The notes beneath the pieces were generated by a model. That model was not told where the DNA came from and searched no databases. It saw nothing but the letters and a program-made list of their open reading frames with translations. This document shows, in pieces, positions 23,101-36,386 of a DNA stretch of 64,000 nucleotides (position 1 is the first letter of the stretch; each line of letters starts with the position of its first letter). The position numbers and the translations under genes were made by a program. Location of the stretch: positions 2,121,756 to 2,185,755 of the forward strand of contig VYZB01000035.1 of NCBI GenBank assembly GCA_013397455.1, given 5' to 3'. The DNA comes from Crotophaga sulcirostris (Eukaryota > Chordata > Aves > Cuculiformes > Crotophagidae).

Positions 23101-26100
23101 TTTGTGCTTTTTTTAATGTAGCAGGCCCCAAAACAAATTAGGTCTCTCCAAAATAAGCTAACAGAAATTAAATCCACCAAGCTAGGAAAGCTATTATATA
23201 CCTCTCCATATGACAACTCTGCGAGTTCTTAAAAAGAAGAAAAAAAAACAGAAAAGAGAGAGGATGACAGCATGTATCGACAACATTTACTTGCTTTCCC
23301 ACCATCATCAGTCCCTTATCCCTCAGGAACTTCCTGCGTTCATAAAACAACTAACTCTGGATGGAAAAAAAGCACATTGCGGGTAGCCTGCAGAACATAC
23401 AGTACTGAAGCAAAACAAAACAAAAAGCTTCAATGAAATCGCCAATTCTTAAGGTGCAACTGAAAATCTTAGCCATGACTTGACTTGTTTGGGTAAGGCT
23501 CACTCATTGCATTACGATTTTTCCAGTTTGAAGACTGGTATCAGCCAGTATTAGTAGAAGTCCTTTGAGAGCTGTAGGTGCTTTGTGACCTAAAATGTTG
23601 CTGGTAAGCTCTCTTGAACATAATCTTTCTTTGTCCTCACCAAATTGATAAACATCTCAGAAGAAATCAGACAGAAATGTGACAGATATGCTCACACACT
23701 TTCATGTTTATCCTAACAGTTAAAAAAAGATGGTGTTTTGTTTGTACTAACATGTCTTGGAGAAGCAATAAGGAAGTTCATTATAAAAATGCATTTCTCA
23801 GTAACTCTTCAATAAATTGAATAAATAAAGTCAGTGTTTGATTAAGTCCTGTCTAGCAAGTAACAATCAGGAGAACACTTGGGAGTTTATGCAGCATTTC
23901 TGACAAGAAAGCAACATTGTTCCTACATGGAGATGCTTCTAAAGTGGTCCAATTTTCAGTCATTACTGATAGGGGTAAGCAGTGAGACAGTTAAAAGTGC
24001 TGAAAACTATGGGGGAGAAGAAAGAGGAAAGAAAGAAACAGATGTATAGGCCTTTTCATTGCGTATTAATAAACTAGGAAAAAAACACTTTATAGACAGT
24101 CACCTTAAATTCTTAAAAGCCATAAAGTATTCTCAATGGAGCTATTCTACAAAAGGAGGGCTAAAGAATGATGCACCTATACAAGGAGCCTTTTGGTGAC
24201 TTATACTACCTATTAAACACAAGCTGTTGCAATTTTAAGGAGAAAAGAAAAAAAGCTGTCTTAATTTAATAAATATTAACTTATTTTTCTTTAATTATAA
24301 AGCTAGCCAGCCTTTTACTAAACCAAATCATTAATTTTTTTAGACGTTTCAGATTTGTGGTTCTTTTATCAATTACTGATCAAATGTTACAAAACCGAGG
24401 AAGATAGAATATAAAACCAAAACCAGAAAATCCACGATTCACATTGGACCTCACACATAACCAAGCAAGGATGTGACCCAGTGGGAGCAAAATTAATTTG
24501 CTGGAGCTTCTGTAAGACAGTGTGTAAAACCAAAAACACACACACACAAATGAAAAATTCAAAAGGAGGCAAAGGAGGAGAATTGGAAAAACGCCTGCAA
24601 CAGAAGCAGAAAGGAAGAGACAGCCCTCAGCAGGTGGAAAATTCCTACTGTGCAAAGCAGGAGAGAACTTGGGGAAATGAACACAAGCATTAGACAAAAC
24701 AACACATCCAGACAGGAATAAACATCTTAGCTAAAATAAATTAATGAGTTACATTATTAACCGATACAGACAAAAAAAATTCCCATACACTCACAAAGTC
24801 TAAACAACAAAAATCCCTAAATATTTTTCCTTTGAAGAAAACTTTAGACAGGTCAAACATGGCATACTTCCAACAGAATCTAAAAAAAGATTCCAGGACT
24901 AACAAGGACCAAATCAAATCATATCCTCATATCCTCAATCCCAAGGGATTCTCTAACCAAACGCTTTTCCTCAACAGTTCATCCACATGTTAAACAAACA
25001 GAATAAAAGATGCAGATGCCTTGCTAGCAGGAGAGAGGAGACAGATTAGATCACTACAGGACTGCTGAAATATCTCAGGTGTAAAATATGACAACAGGTA
25101 TTACAGGCCCCATGCTTGGAAGAACCCACAGGAATAGTCCTACTGTGAAATTAACATTAGAATTTCATGTAATATACACTGTAGTTACTAGAAGCTTAAA
25201 TCAGTACAAAAAGCCCCCATGGGTTAACAGGAGTACAAAGGCACTCTTTTGGGTCTTAAGCTCAAAGATCTGGAACCACAAATAGGCTCAAGTCTGCAAC
25301 TGTGTTGCAGGAGAGGTATGACCTGAGTTTGTTCTGTTCATGAACTCTTCCATAAGCTTCTACAGTTATCTACGATCACAGAGAGGATACAAAGTTAGAC
25401 AAGCTTGATCCAGTATAGCTATTGTAATAAAGTGTGCTATATTTTACGAGAAAATAAACAAATAAGTACAAAAGAAATGAAGCAAACAAAAAAATGCACT
25501 CAACAGAATAGAAAGACAAGTATATGGATTACTTAAAAAAAACCACAAAACCTTTTAAGTAAAAAGAAACGTTAAGTTCATCCAAAAAATACATAAGCCA
25601 TACCTCTGCTGTTGACAATTATTTTTGTGCTAATTGTGAACACGAAGCAATAAAGCCTCAACCAGCACAGCAGAGCACAGAAATGCTATTTAGGAGTTAG
25701 TTAACCAAGGTGCAGCATGTTATTAGTACTATTAACACAGTCATCATCTGCTAACTTCCAAGTCACCATACTAGATTTCCTTATAAAAATGTAACCAGTG
25801 CTACTCAGTCCCTATTAGTCTCTACTCTCTTAAAAGTGAGGGAAATGGCAATGAAGTTGACCTGATTAACAAGTCCATGCAAACAGTTGTGCTTCACAGT
25901 GGTCTTTTAACAGTGACCTTGCTTGTACAGGCAGAGATCCAATTCCCAGTTTACTAAAGAACCACTTCCATCACATTACAAAAAACAATGCATATTTCCC
26001 TTCAGTGTTAGCTAAACTCGTCGACCAACTAGATCAAACTGCCAAAATCACGAGCTAGAGCTCTACAGCAAAGAACTCCTATGAGAAAAATGAAAAAAAG

Positions 26101-27813
26101 ACTTCCATACCAAAGAATAACTCAACTCTAACAACTAAAATAAAAAAGCGGAGGTGGGGGGAGGGAAGGACACAACAATGAAGAGAAATGTTGACTTTGA
26201 AACCTCAAAGGACTACTTAAATCCACAAAAATACCAACTCTGCTTGTACAAACAAGCAGGTGTGCACAGACAGCATGCAGATTTCTCCTCCTGTTCATAA
26301 AAGCAATTGTGCAAATCATACACAAATCATGGCAAGTTGCATGAACAGTTCTCCAGCCCTACTCCAGATTTATTTCTAATTTAAAAATAAACTGTGTTAT
26401 ACGTTATTTCAATATTCTGCTGGATGACCAAGCAAGGGAAAGAATGAATTTAAGCACAGTCTGTAGAGAGATAATGTGAAGGCTATAACGTAAGTGAAAA
26501 ATGGTCATGTTGCTAAGATAAGGCCCCAACCACCAATCTCATTGTCAAGCCTGGCCATCTGTCAGAAGAAATCTGATTTACTGCATATAATACTGCTATA
26601 CTCGATTACTACTATACTGCTATAAAAGGCTCCTATTTTTTTAAGCCCACCAAAAGTTACTTTGTACAAACATAAAAGGGTTAATAAAATTCCTCCTCAG
26701 AAGCCAAGCTTTATGAAACCAGGTTTCAGAACTTCAAATCAAATTTCACCCAGTTTCAATGTCACCAATAGATAAAATTTCTTTATAAATATAAATATTA
26801 AAAACAGGGAAACAAAAACTGAAGAAAAAGATAAAACAATAGTAAATTACACCTGTAAGTAAGGCTGCTTGCAGTGATGCTTGTTTTATATGGAGATTAT
26901 TTTGATGTTGGGCAATTGCAAAGAACTTTAACAAAGGCTTTTTAAGAAACATTCCTACAATACTACTAGCCAAGAAAACTTCACTAATAAAGAGGTCACT
27001 TTGAGTCATTTGATAACTAGTCTGGACATCAAAACTGTTTGCAAGAGTGCTAATGAACTGAAGCGTCCTTAGACATGGGCCGGTCAACACTGCCTACAAT
27101 AATGACATAACACCTCATGGTGTAACAACTCAGATGAGTTGCATCTACTTCAACTCCTCCCCCTACTACATGCCAGGACAAAAATGCCTGTGTATGAGAT
27201 TCATCCTTCACATCAAATACCCACTGTGCAAAACAGCTGCAGGTACTTTCTCAGGTTAATCAAACAAATCAAATAACAGCATCTAGTAATAACAAGACAA
27301 TTTTTCTCTCTAAACAACAGCCCTACACTGCAGGTGGTTTTGTCCCATAGCAAGCAAACAGGAGCAAAACACGTCCCGAGCAGCTGCTCATTAGGTGAGC
27401 ACCATTCTGCCTACACAGCAAATGAAGCAAATGTCATGTTGAAAAAAAACACAGTTTACGGTCAGGTAATTAGACATCGTAACACATAAATATCCAAAAG
27501 AGGAGGGAAGACGGGCACAAATTATGGTTGCACAGGCAATTTATTTCTGGGAGTTTATAATTTTTTATGTTCCTGAACTTTAACCTTACAATTTTTTTTA
27601 ATGAAGCTTGTTTCCAGCTTACTTTTTTCCTATTATAAAATAACAGATAACAATCTCCTCTCATAAAAAATACCCACCCCCAAATAATTATTTATTCTCA
27701 ATAGAGCACTTTATTTAAGGACACTGGGAAAATACTCTATCATAACAGACCAAAATGAACACAAACTATAGAGAATCTCACCATAAACATTATAAAATCG
27801 TGAGAATTTATTG
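20131..27813. other. Intronic sequence of PTPRK, nothing further recognised
   Basis: About 7.7 kb immediately downstream (in gene sense) of the MAM exon. It is AT-rich, with short A/T and CA runs such as 24536-24548. I looked on the minus strand for the short exon that should follow (MAM end and the linker to the Ig domain) and did not find it. Confidence 0.55.
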
Positions 27814-27819
27814 CAATAC
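27814..27819 (-). promoter_or_regulatory. PTPRK: Splice donor of the PTPRK exon
   Basis: The minus strand reads CAG|GTATTG. The exon ends with a complete Gln codon (phase 0). The donor has a weaker than consensus +3 to +6 (ATTG rather than AAGT). Confidence 0.85.
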
Positions 27820-28091
27820 CTGATACTCGTTGGGCCAGAAAGTGCTGACAGCCAATTCCGCTCGAAGCCAGTCTTTGCCAGTGGAGCCGGTGACGTTCCA
27901 GATGGGATTAGCCAGTGGTCCTTTGTTCACCCTAACCAGGATGTTCAAAGTGCCTGGGTTTGCTCCGTTCTTGCTGTACAGAAGGTAGCTGAAATCGATG
28001 CAGTGAGTATCATTTTCTTTCATTGTTGGAAGCTGGAGTCGAGTCTTTTCTCCAGGGTCATGGTCTGAGGAAATCACTATCATGTATGATC
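27820..28091 (-). CDS. PTPRK: PTPRK exon encoding C-terminal half of MAM domain
   Basis: PTPRK is a type IIB receptor-type protein tyrosine phosphatase: extracellular MAM, Ig and fibronectin III domains for homophilic cell adhesion, one membrane span, and two cytoplasmic phosphatase domains. This 272-nt minus-strand exon carries two bases of a split Gly codon plus 90 codons. It begins GSYMIV and ends FWPNEYQ. The segments [16 protein letters not shown] and [15 protein letters not shown] are typical of the MAM domain in this subfamily. SSDHDPGEK and YLLYS point to PTPRK rather than PTPRM, PTPRT or PTPRU. Residue 31 is a MAM cysteine, and Asn27 (NDT) and Asn66 (NVT) are N-glycosylation sequons. 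The reading frame is intact, with AG acceptor and GT donor at both edges, phase 1 in and phase 0 out. From memory of the family this is coding exon 3. It lies alone between very large introns. Confidence 0.92.
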
Positions 28092-28150
28092 CTAAAGAAG
28101 GGGTGAGTGGGAAAGGAAAAAAAAATAGTAGTGAGGGAAAAGATATATGC
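28092..28150 (-). promoter_or_regulatory. PTPRK: Splice acceptor tract of the PTPRK exon
   Basis: In minus-strand sense the intron ends with CCCTCACTACTA, a run of T and C, and CTTCTTTAG before the exon. CTCAC about 20-45 nt upstream could supply the branch point. This is a strong acceptor, which may offset the weaker donor. Confidence 0.8.
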
Positions 28151-31100
28151 CAAGAAGCTGATTGTTTGCTGTGAAAAGAATGGAATGCATAGGTTTTCAA
28201 ATCCCAAAATCTCAAAATTCAAGAAATCAAGCAAGTTATAAAATGCCTAGAAACACCAATTAAGCAGTACCTACAGAAGACATCACTTATCTCTGAGAAC
28301 CAATTTACATACTTCCACCTACATACTTTTCTCTCTCCCGTATTAGGATCAGATAATTAGAAATAGCATCACAGAGGGACTGAATAAAAAATAATAAGAG
28401 GAACAAAGGATCATCATTATCCTGAGGTCACCGAGGCAAAAATTCTCTCAACTTGTTTCATATGAAAATGAAAAATACAAAATAATAAGGTACACACCCC
28501 TCAACGCAGCTTTATCATACCCTCTCCACCCAGAAAGAGAGACAGACTTCAATTTTAGATATATTAGCAACAGAAATAGCTTGTTTAGGACACCAAGTCA
28601 TTTGTCCTGAAAAGTTGGGTTTGCTCCTCTGTTTGAGCAGGAAGGGAGCACATCTTGTAAATTTATTTTACAAGTATACATTAGACAGAACAAGCTGAGC
28701 CTGTCTAGCTATAAAGTCAGAAAGCAGAAACCAGATATTTAAACAGATTATACGGGATATGCCAAGAAAGTTAGTCCTGGTATTCTGCAAAACTAACAGT
28801 AAAGACAATGTTACCATTTATGCTACCTTTATTTCTTCAAGAGTGACAACTCCGTATGAGGTGTTATCTAGTGAATGAACCTCACAGAACCAAGCTTCCA
28901 AGACACAGCCAGTCAGGCAAAACTTTGGAATGAAGTGAGAAAATCCAACTCAGTATACAACCCGAATCTTTGCTGTGGGAAAGTTTCGTAATCTGAATTT
29001 ACCTACAATCCTGCTTAATGATAGCAGAAACTTCACGCTGACAGATTTTCCTTCTACCTCCAGTTCTAAAGAGCACCATAACAAAGAGATGTTCCTCCTG
29101 AAGAAGGCTCAGGTAGAGCCTATAAAAAATACAGTTAAAAATTACTTTAAATTTTAAACAGTTATAGGTTTGTGAGTGCTTGTCCAAAGGAGTAGCCTCA
29201 TAGAAGTCCTGACAGTGTGTACACGAATGAGCATTTATTGTTGGAAAATCTTCTCTGAAGTATATATTTGTGTAAATTATTACCATGCTGTATGTCAAGT
29301 ATTGCCTTTTGTTTTTCAGACAACGAAGAAATGCTGTGCTTCAGAATGTCCTAAATAGTTCAATGAACAATTCTTAAAACTGTTGACAAGCTGCTGCTCA
29401 GGAGATGATGAACATGTAGGTCTACAGATTGTCATCTGTTTGACATGCTAATACCTTAGCCCGTAAAGCAATCCTGTACTTAAAAAGTTGTAACAACAGA
29501 GAATGCAATAGTATAGAATGGAAGCAGCTCTTATTAAAGTGCAGTGCTAGGGCCTTGACTTTTAATAGTAATTTGAAAAAAAAAAAAAAGAAAATGTTTA
29601 AGGAAAAATCTACTATAATGTAACAAAAGTGCCTAGTTAGAATATTTAGAATCATATGCAGAATCCATTATTGGAACGAGCAGAACACAAGAACTGACTT
29701 TTGCAGAATTTTTGAAATGTTGTTTCTACTTATCTCAACATGAAAACCATTGGGAGGAAATGAAAAAAAAAAAACACAAGCAAATTATAAGAAATAAACT
29801 AGAATTATTTCAAGATCTTGTTCCTACACTAAGATAATCTACTGTAGTCTTTTGAAGATCCAACATATATTTTTCTGCATATCAACACATTATACTACTC
29901 TACTTTTTCAACCTTATTTTTCATCATTTAAAAATACTTAGCAGTATATTTGCATATATCGATCTACATGTTTTAGTCCAAACAGCATTCATAAACCATT
30001 TGTCACAAAGTCAAAGCACATGTTCAGCATCTTGCAAAATACTTTTCCCTTGTCTCCCTTTTTTAAACTTCTTCAGAGACTGTATTCTAGGAATGCATAC
30101 AACCTCACTCCTTCCTCAGTCATCTACCTACTCCAAGAAAATTAGAGGTCAATGCCAAACTAAATTATACATCAAATTTCTATATTGGAAAATACACAGA
30201 AAATATTTTCTTACACTGTTTATTAGAAAGTCATTCTTTATTTGTAAAGAAACTCTATGCACTAAAATAGAATTGAAAGAGTAGAGGTTTTTTTCACTCA
30301 TTTATACATGTTTGTAATATCTTAAGTCAAAACTTAAAACTTATGCAAAACCTTAGCCCTAGATACACTCTCTACAGTTTTTTTTAAACAAGTATTTCCT
30401 TTAACTCCGAAAAACATATTTTGTAGTATTATATGTGGCACACGTTGCCATGCAACCCGCTAAAACAAATGAGGCCACATATATACGAATAATAGAAACT
30501 ATAAAAAGAATGGTGTTTGAAACAGAAGATTTATAATGAGATGTCCAGCTAAGTTTGAGGTAGTGCAGTGTTGATTATAACAAGCTATAAAGTTTTCAAT
30601 TTTGAAAGGTATTGGCTAATACAACACACAACATTTAAAAAGCAATGCCCACTGGAAGAGGGATCACAGTTGGGACACATCCCTATGAAAATAAGTGCTC
30701 ACAGAATTAGCATCAAATGTCCCTTCACATACCAAAATAAATATATGTACTTCATAAATGTCATTACATACAGAGTAAATGAACTAAACAAAACTAGTGT
30801 CAGAAGATTTTCCTTTAATTTTTAAATAATTCATTAGCTACAGAGAACAAGAACTGTGCCGATATAAAGCAGCAATTTATAATGCTATCCAAACAAATGT
30901 CAAAATATATGAGTAATAAAAAAAAAAGAACTTTCAAAAGTACCATACATTGCAGCATACACTTAGATGTTAGTGTACAGAGATCCCAGGTGGTCAGGCA
31001 AACATCTGACCTGTTCTCACGTACAGCTACTGCAACACTCAGCTGATCATGTAAACGCGCAAGTAACATTTGTATTTATGTACATACTATCAAACACAGG

Positions 31101-31559
31101 CATAACTGCATAAATAAATGAATAAATAAATAAATAAAACAGGAAAAAAATTTAATACTATATTATTACCAAATCAAAAGTTTTCAATTAATGTATGTAT
31201 TTAATAAAGAGATGACAAAACAGCCAAGTGACCACTTTGCAGAGCTAACGAACTCCTCGGATTATTATTAGTGGTAAAATTGGCACAATACCAAAACAAG
31301 AGGGTAAGTAAACCTGAGCAAACCATTTCAAGCAACAGGGAACAACTACCCAGACATTTTAATGTTAAACCAAAGAAATAACAAGAGGACACGTGATCGC
31401 AAGCTAGGTTGTAAGATACCTTTGGACTCAGCAAAAATGCAAAGTGTGAGGAAAATGCTCATAAATTTATTAAACCCTAAGATTAGCTATCAATTTGATA
31501 TCTTCAGTATTTAGAGTAACTGTTAGACAACAGTGCTCCAGGCTGGAGCAGGGGAACAG
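28151..31559. other. Upstream PTPRK intron, nothing recognised
   Basis: AT-rich intron upstream of the exon in gene sense. It includes an AAAT microsatellite at 31111-31138. No other exon, RNA gene or known repeat was identified. Confidence 0.55.
31111..31138 (+). repeat. (TAAA)n microsatellite
   Basis: Seven TAAA-type units with one TG interruption (TAAATAAATGAATAAATAAA and on). Confidence 0.85.
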
Positions 31560-31827
31560 GGTGAAGAGGAGGCAGCAGCAGAGACCAAGTATTATGGATT
31601 GACCACAGCCTCTGGTCTCCATCCCCACGCGCTGGTAGTAGTGGTGGGGAATCCTTCCCTAAGAGAAGTTTTGCCCATGAAGGTCTGTAACTAATTTCCC
31701 AAATAAGTCATCTCCTTGTCTTTGTTCAACCCATGAGTTTTTTCATCTTATTTTCTCTGTTTGTGCTGTTGAGGAATGGAGAGAAAGAATGGTTGGGTGG
31801 GCATCTGGGCAAGGTCAACCCATCACA
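31560..31827 (+). mobile_element. Decayed LTR-like interspersed repeat
   Basis: GC-richer block with the order TATGGATTGACCACAGCC (about 31591-31610), CCATCCCCACGCGCTGG, TTTTGCCCATGAAGGT, CAACCCATGAG, and a final GGTCAACCCATCACA ending at 31827. This order resembles the 3' part of a common avian LTR repeat that I recall, with its polyadenylation region deleted. The CA end suggests the LTR terminus. No target duplication is visible. Assignment is from memory of repeat structure. Confidence 0.5.
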
Positions 31828-33813
31828 GTTGCTAAAGAAGTAAACAGTAGCAGTTAGATAGTTTCACTTAATTGTAGTTAGGTACTGTGCATAGTAGCTG
31901 CTTTATTAAATCCTAGTGGAGCCAGTGACTTTTGCCATCGTCATTGGCCTAACAGATCGAGCACAAGCAGATGTAAAACAGTATACACACCTACTTCCCT
32001 TGCAAACAAGAAAGAAGAAAAAAAAACCCAACCCGCGCTCTATTTTCACTAAGATTTTATAAGGAAATTGCAAGTAAGTTGCAGGAAAATTAATATGAAA
32101 GAGCAAAGGTTCATTTTTTTCTTCATCTAAGACAGAAAGAAGAAATTCCATTTTGGATGATGCTGTAAGAAATTACAGGTGAAAAGTATCCGAAGTCATC
32201 ATTTACACCTGGACAAAGAGCCATTGCTCTTAACTATTCCTGTGGTCCCCTATTATTCACTTCACCATGCCCAAGTGCAAAATCCTTAGTTACTCCGGGA
32301 GTAGGGCTGTTAAACAACACATAACAGCTCCTCACTAACATTTTTCTTGTAGTTTGACATTAACATTGCTTCACTCCCCTTTCAGTGATTTCCAGAAAAG
32401 TTTCCCAATCCTTGCAAGTTCACAGTCTTTAAAACTCATAAGGAACATTCTCTTTCTCCCAACCACACTTAAGTCTTATTTTTCCTCGTTATACATACTT
32501 TCTATTTCTTCAAATCAAACTCCATCCTCCCACTTTTGCTTTTCTTCACTGAAGTCCCTGTCTATTTATTTGCCAGTTAATAGCTCCTAATATTGCTGAT
32601 CTAAAAGATCAATCCAATTTTCTCCTGCACAGAACAGAAACATCGGAGTATGAAATAGCTAAATAACACTGCCTTCTAAACCTTTACCCAACTTACACCA
32701 AGAATTCAACTGACTTTCAGGAACATTTTGATGCCTATTCAACACTTATTCACAAGCTTACTAAAAAGCATCTAGACAGATATGCAATAAGAGACATTAG
32801 ACTTTTGCTTAGCCATATTGCTAAATATATCTGTATATTTCTCATAGTTTTCATTATGTTTTGTTCATTTGATAAGCATTGAACTTGATGCCCTAGCTCA
32901 CTGGCAAGGACAGATCACTTCAGAACAAATTAATTCCTTAACTAATTACCTGTGAAAAGCCTTAGTTTTTATCCCCTACTGAAAACCAGGCTTTCTTATC
33001 ATCTACCAGTTAATTGCAGGTAAGAAATTATGCTGAGATTAAAAAACAAAACTAAAAAATCTTTAACTAAAATATACCCACTGAAATGTACCAATGTTGC
33101 AGATCAGTTTCCCAAACAAATTATTTACTGTCACTTCATTGCTCCCTAAAAAATGGGGTTCTATTTGAAATGCAAAACTTGTAAATTCAAGCAGGCTGGT
33201 CTTCCATTATTGCAAATCCTCCGTCCTTCAAACAAGTGCTATCAAACCATCTCCATTTCAGGGGCACACTCTGGTTAACTTCTCCACCTGCTACTACTCT
33301 CCTTCAGTTACTAAACACGATTATGTCACCTTCAGCTGAAAAAAAAATCAGAAAGATCTGAATTCCATACACAATTAGATTTATCGGTACAGAAGTGGAT
33401 TCAACTTTTCATTGTGCTGATGAGGAAAAACACACTGATGCATCCCATTGTACCAGGGAGTAAGGTGAAGATGCTTAAACAGATTCACGGAAGATGATCT
33501 GGTAAAAATAAGTCTTCCCCACAGAGTCAAAAGGAGTTGTCTTTACTTCACAGCAATGTCAATAACATGAGGTGGAGGGTCAAGGTACTTAAGCACATTA
33601 TCCTAAAACTCAGAACTATGTAAACTCTTAATTTATTTTTTTAATAACTACTACATAATATTATAGTCCCCTATTAGGATTCAGGCAGCCTTTATGAGAG
33701 ACAGTGGGCAATGAACTGACACTGAAATATAGAAATAGGTTCGCAACTGGAAGTAGACTGAAAACAGAAGATGTTCTGAAACTTCTATGTTAATTCACAG
33801 AAAACTTAAATGT

Positions 33814-33832
33814 CACACACACACACACACAC
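33814..33832 (+). repeat. (CA)n microsatellite
   Basis: Nineteen bases of uninterrupted CA dinucleotide repeat. Confidence 0.95.
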
Positions 33833-33976
33833 GTATTATGCTCATTTTGTTCCCAGAGTAATATCCCTGTGAACACTTCACAGAGGGATCTTTACATATA
33901 TGTTTAATTTGCAAGAAGGGAACAAGTAAAGGCTAATGATAAAACCTCAAAAGCTATTAACTTTTTCCTCTTACAG

Positions 33977-34046
33977 GAAGGATATTCAATTCAAAAGAAA
34001 AACACAAAAACCCCCAAAGCCAATGAATAAATTAAATAAACTCCAG
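33977..34046 (+). other. Pseudoexon-like segment on plus strand, 70 nt
   Basis: All splicing signals look strong on the plus strand. GGCTAATGA near 33931-33939 could be a branch point, the pyrimidine-rich acceptor CTTTTTCCTCTTACAG ends at 33976, and the segment ends CTCCAG before the donor GTAAGC at 34047. One frame is open through the segment (one leading base plus 23 codons, KDIQFKRKTQKPP and on) and leaves at phase 0. It runs antisense to PTPRK. It could be an exon of an antisense or non-coding transcript, or a chance pseudoexon. Confidence 0.25.
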
Positions 34047-35165
34047 GTAAGCCTCCATCTGCTTGGGTTTCAAAAACCTCAAATCATTACAGCCTCCTCT
34101 TCCTCTTTCCATTACACAACACATAGTGAATACCTGCTATCCTAGGACAGAGGAAAAAAATCAATATTAAAGAAATTAAGAAGGTAAACTAGAAACAATA
34201 TCAAACTTTCAAATTTTAATGCCCGGTCCCATCACTTCTGTTTTATGTCTTAAGGAAATAAATATAAAGACACTATAAAACCATGCAAAATACATTACCT
34301 GACACACAAAATATGCAACATTATATCCTGATTTGCTTTCATTAAAAAAATTCAAAAGTAATATTACTGCTGCGAACACAAGAGTTCTCCAGGATTTTTA
34401 ATGGTTAGGATTCAGAGGTATCTTTTCACACTCTTCATCTGCTTGCAGTACTATTCCCTACACAAAGGTCAAATTGTTATAGGCATGATTCAGTTTCTTT
34501 ACAGATTGTTAAAAAAGAAAGGGAAAAAAATCAGCATCACCAATTTCAACTTCACTGCATAGCTCACTGCCAATGCACCACAACTCAAAGGCAAGTCAAC
34601 ACAAGACTCTGAATTTACTACAAAGATTAAAAACAACAACAAAAAGACACAACATGAAGGTGGAGGGAATTCTTCTGGAGAACACAATCCATTTATTTTT
34701 CCCTTCTACTTCCCACAGAGAACAAGTATTGTTAAAATAACCAACTCAAACCAAGTCATTAAGCTACACCATGCCAATAAAGGCAGAGCATTCACTCATT
34801 CAAACAGAAACTCAGCCTAATGGACTGCAAACACTCTATTTTACACAAACAGCAATTTCATATGATGAGGTGTCCTGCCCTCCGGCCTGCACCTGATCAT
34901 TCCAAAAACAATGATCTACAGCACAGTCATGTAACTGGGTTCCCCCCATTTTCCACACCCACAGAGGTAAAGCAACAACACGGTGACAGGTTGACAAGGC
35001 AGCACAGAATACGACTGATCCAGGCAAGGTACAACCAAGCAGCACCAGATCAGCCACAGAACTATTATCCCAGGCACCACAGCACTTCACCAGTATTCAC
35101 ACCCATGACACTACTGTCACTCATAACTTCTCTGTTCCATAGCAATAACTAAATGTAGAAAAAAA

Positions 35166-35201
35166 GACAGGTAGGCAGGCAGAAAGACGGACAGGCAGGA
35201 A
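35166..35201 (+). repeat. GGCA/GACA-rich simple sequence
   Basis: Imperfect tetranucleotide array (GACAGGTAGGCAGGCAGAAA then GACGGACAGGCAGGAAG). Confidence 0.75.
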
Positions 35202-36386
35202 GCAACCAAGCAAGAGAAAGAAAACTCCATGTTTCAAATGTATACCAGCATTTGCAGCAAAGTTTGAGGAAGTTTTGCCTGAAAATCCTTCCTCAGGCTA
35301 TGTGCAGCTACAAAAGTTCTGTTCCCCTTATCAACATTTTACATATGAATAAACATGAAATATACACACACTTGAAGTGTTTGAATTCCTAGTTTTCTCA
35401 TACATAACACCAGCTTCCTGAGGATTTGTTTATACTGATGAAGAGAAAGAAAGTATGATGAAATACCAGTTTCTGATGTATGATAATTTCAGTCTTTTTA
35501 CCTTGCTTTTTCTTGTGATGATCTTTATAAAATACATAGGCTTTAAGCGCTCCAAAATCTCAGACAGAAAAATGTCAGCAACTGAAATTTGTAATGGAAG
35601 CTTGCAGAGCATTTATCTTACAATGTACTCTTTTGAAAAGCCTCTTCCAAGAAAGCATTCAGAAAATGACATTTGATATGGTGCATCAGGCAAGCTTATG
35701 AAAGGACAGTGTTACTGAACAGCAAGCTGCATTTAAGCAGCCAAGAGGCACATGGAATAGTTTCATATTTATTTGGGAATTAAGCAAGGCACTTGGTCAT
35801 GTATTTGTAACATCAGCAACCAAGACAAAAGTAACAACAGCTCTGAGTTGCCTAAAATTCTGTTTTAAAGCCATGTGTGTTGGCACCGTGACTGTAGGGT
35901 GCTTCTTGGTCACCCAGGGGCTGATTTGGCTGCTCAAGCAATAGCATACATTGGTCAGCTATCTATCTGGAAGAAAATGTATTTTCTAAGCCAAACTTCC
36001 AAGAAAGGTTGAAATTGAGAATAGTATCAACTCAGTGTGAAACTGTCTGATTGGGGTATCAAATAACTGAGTACCATACATGCCTAGACAGCCTAAAGCC
36101 AGCAATATGTTCCAAGGTGCAGCTCCTCTCAAAGCAGCAGCTGACCCTGACCCAGCCATTCTGAAGCTCCTAGGGAAAATTCAATCCTCTGAAGACACAG
36201 ACACTTAGAAGCAGTCTCAATGACTTCACTGTATGAAATACAGGTGTAGAAAAGAGTTGAAATCCATTCTGATCCACTGTTGCTGTAAACTGCTTTGATA
36301 TTAGTTTGCAGGATAAGATGAGCAGGAATGCACAAACAGTTATTTCCCTGCACATGAGGTTTTTTTCACCCATTTTTGTGGCTGAC

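Larger units (their letters stand above)
31828..36386. other. Upstream PTPRK intron, no gene confirmed
   Basis: About 4.6 kb of intron containing a CA microsatellite (33814-33832), a splice-flanked plus-strand segment (33977-34046) and a GGCA-rich tract (35166-35201), listed separately. Nothing else is recognised. Confidence 0.5.
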
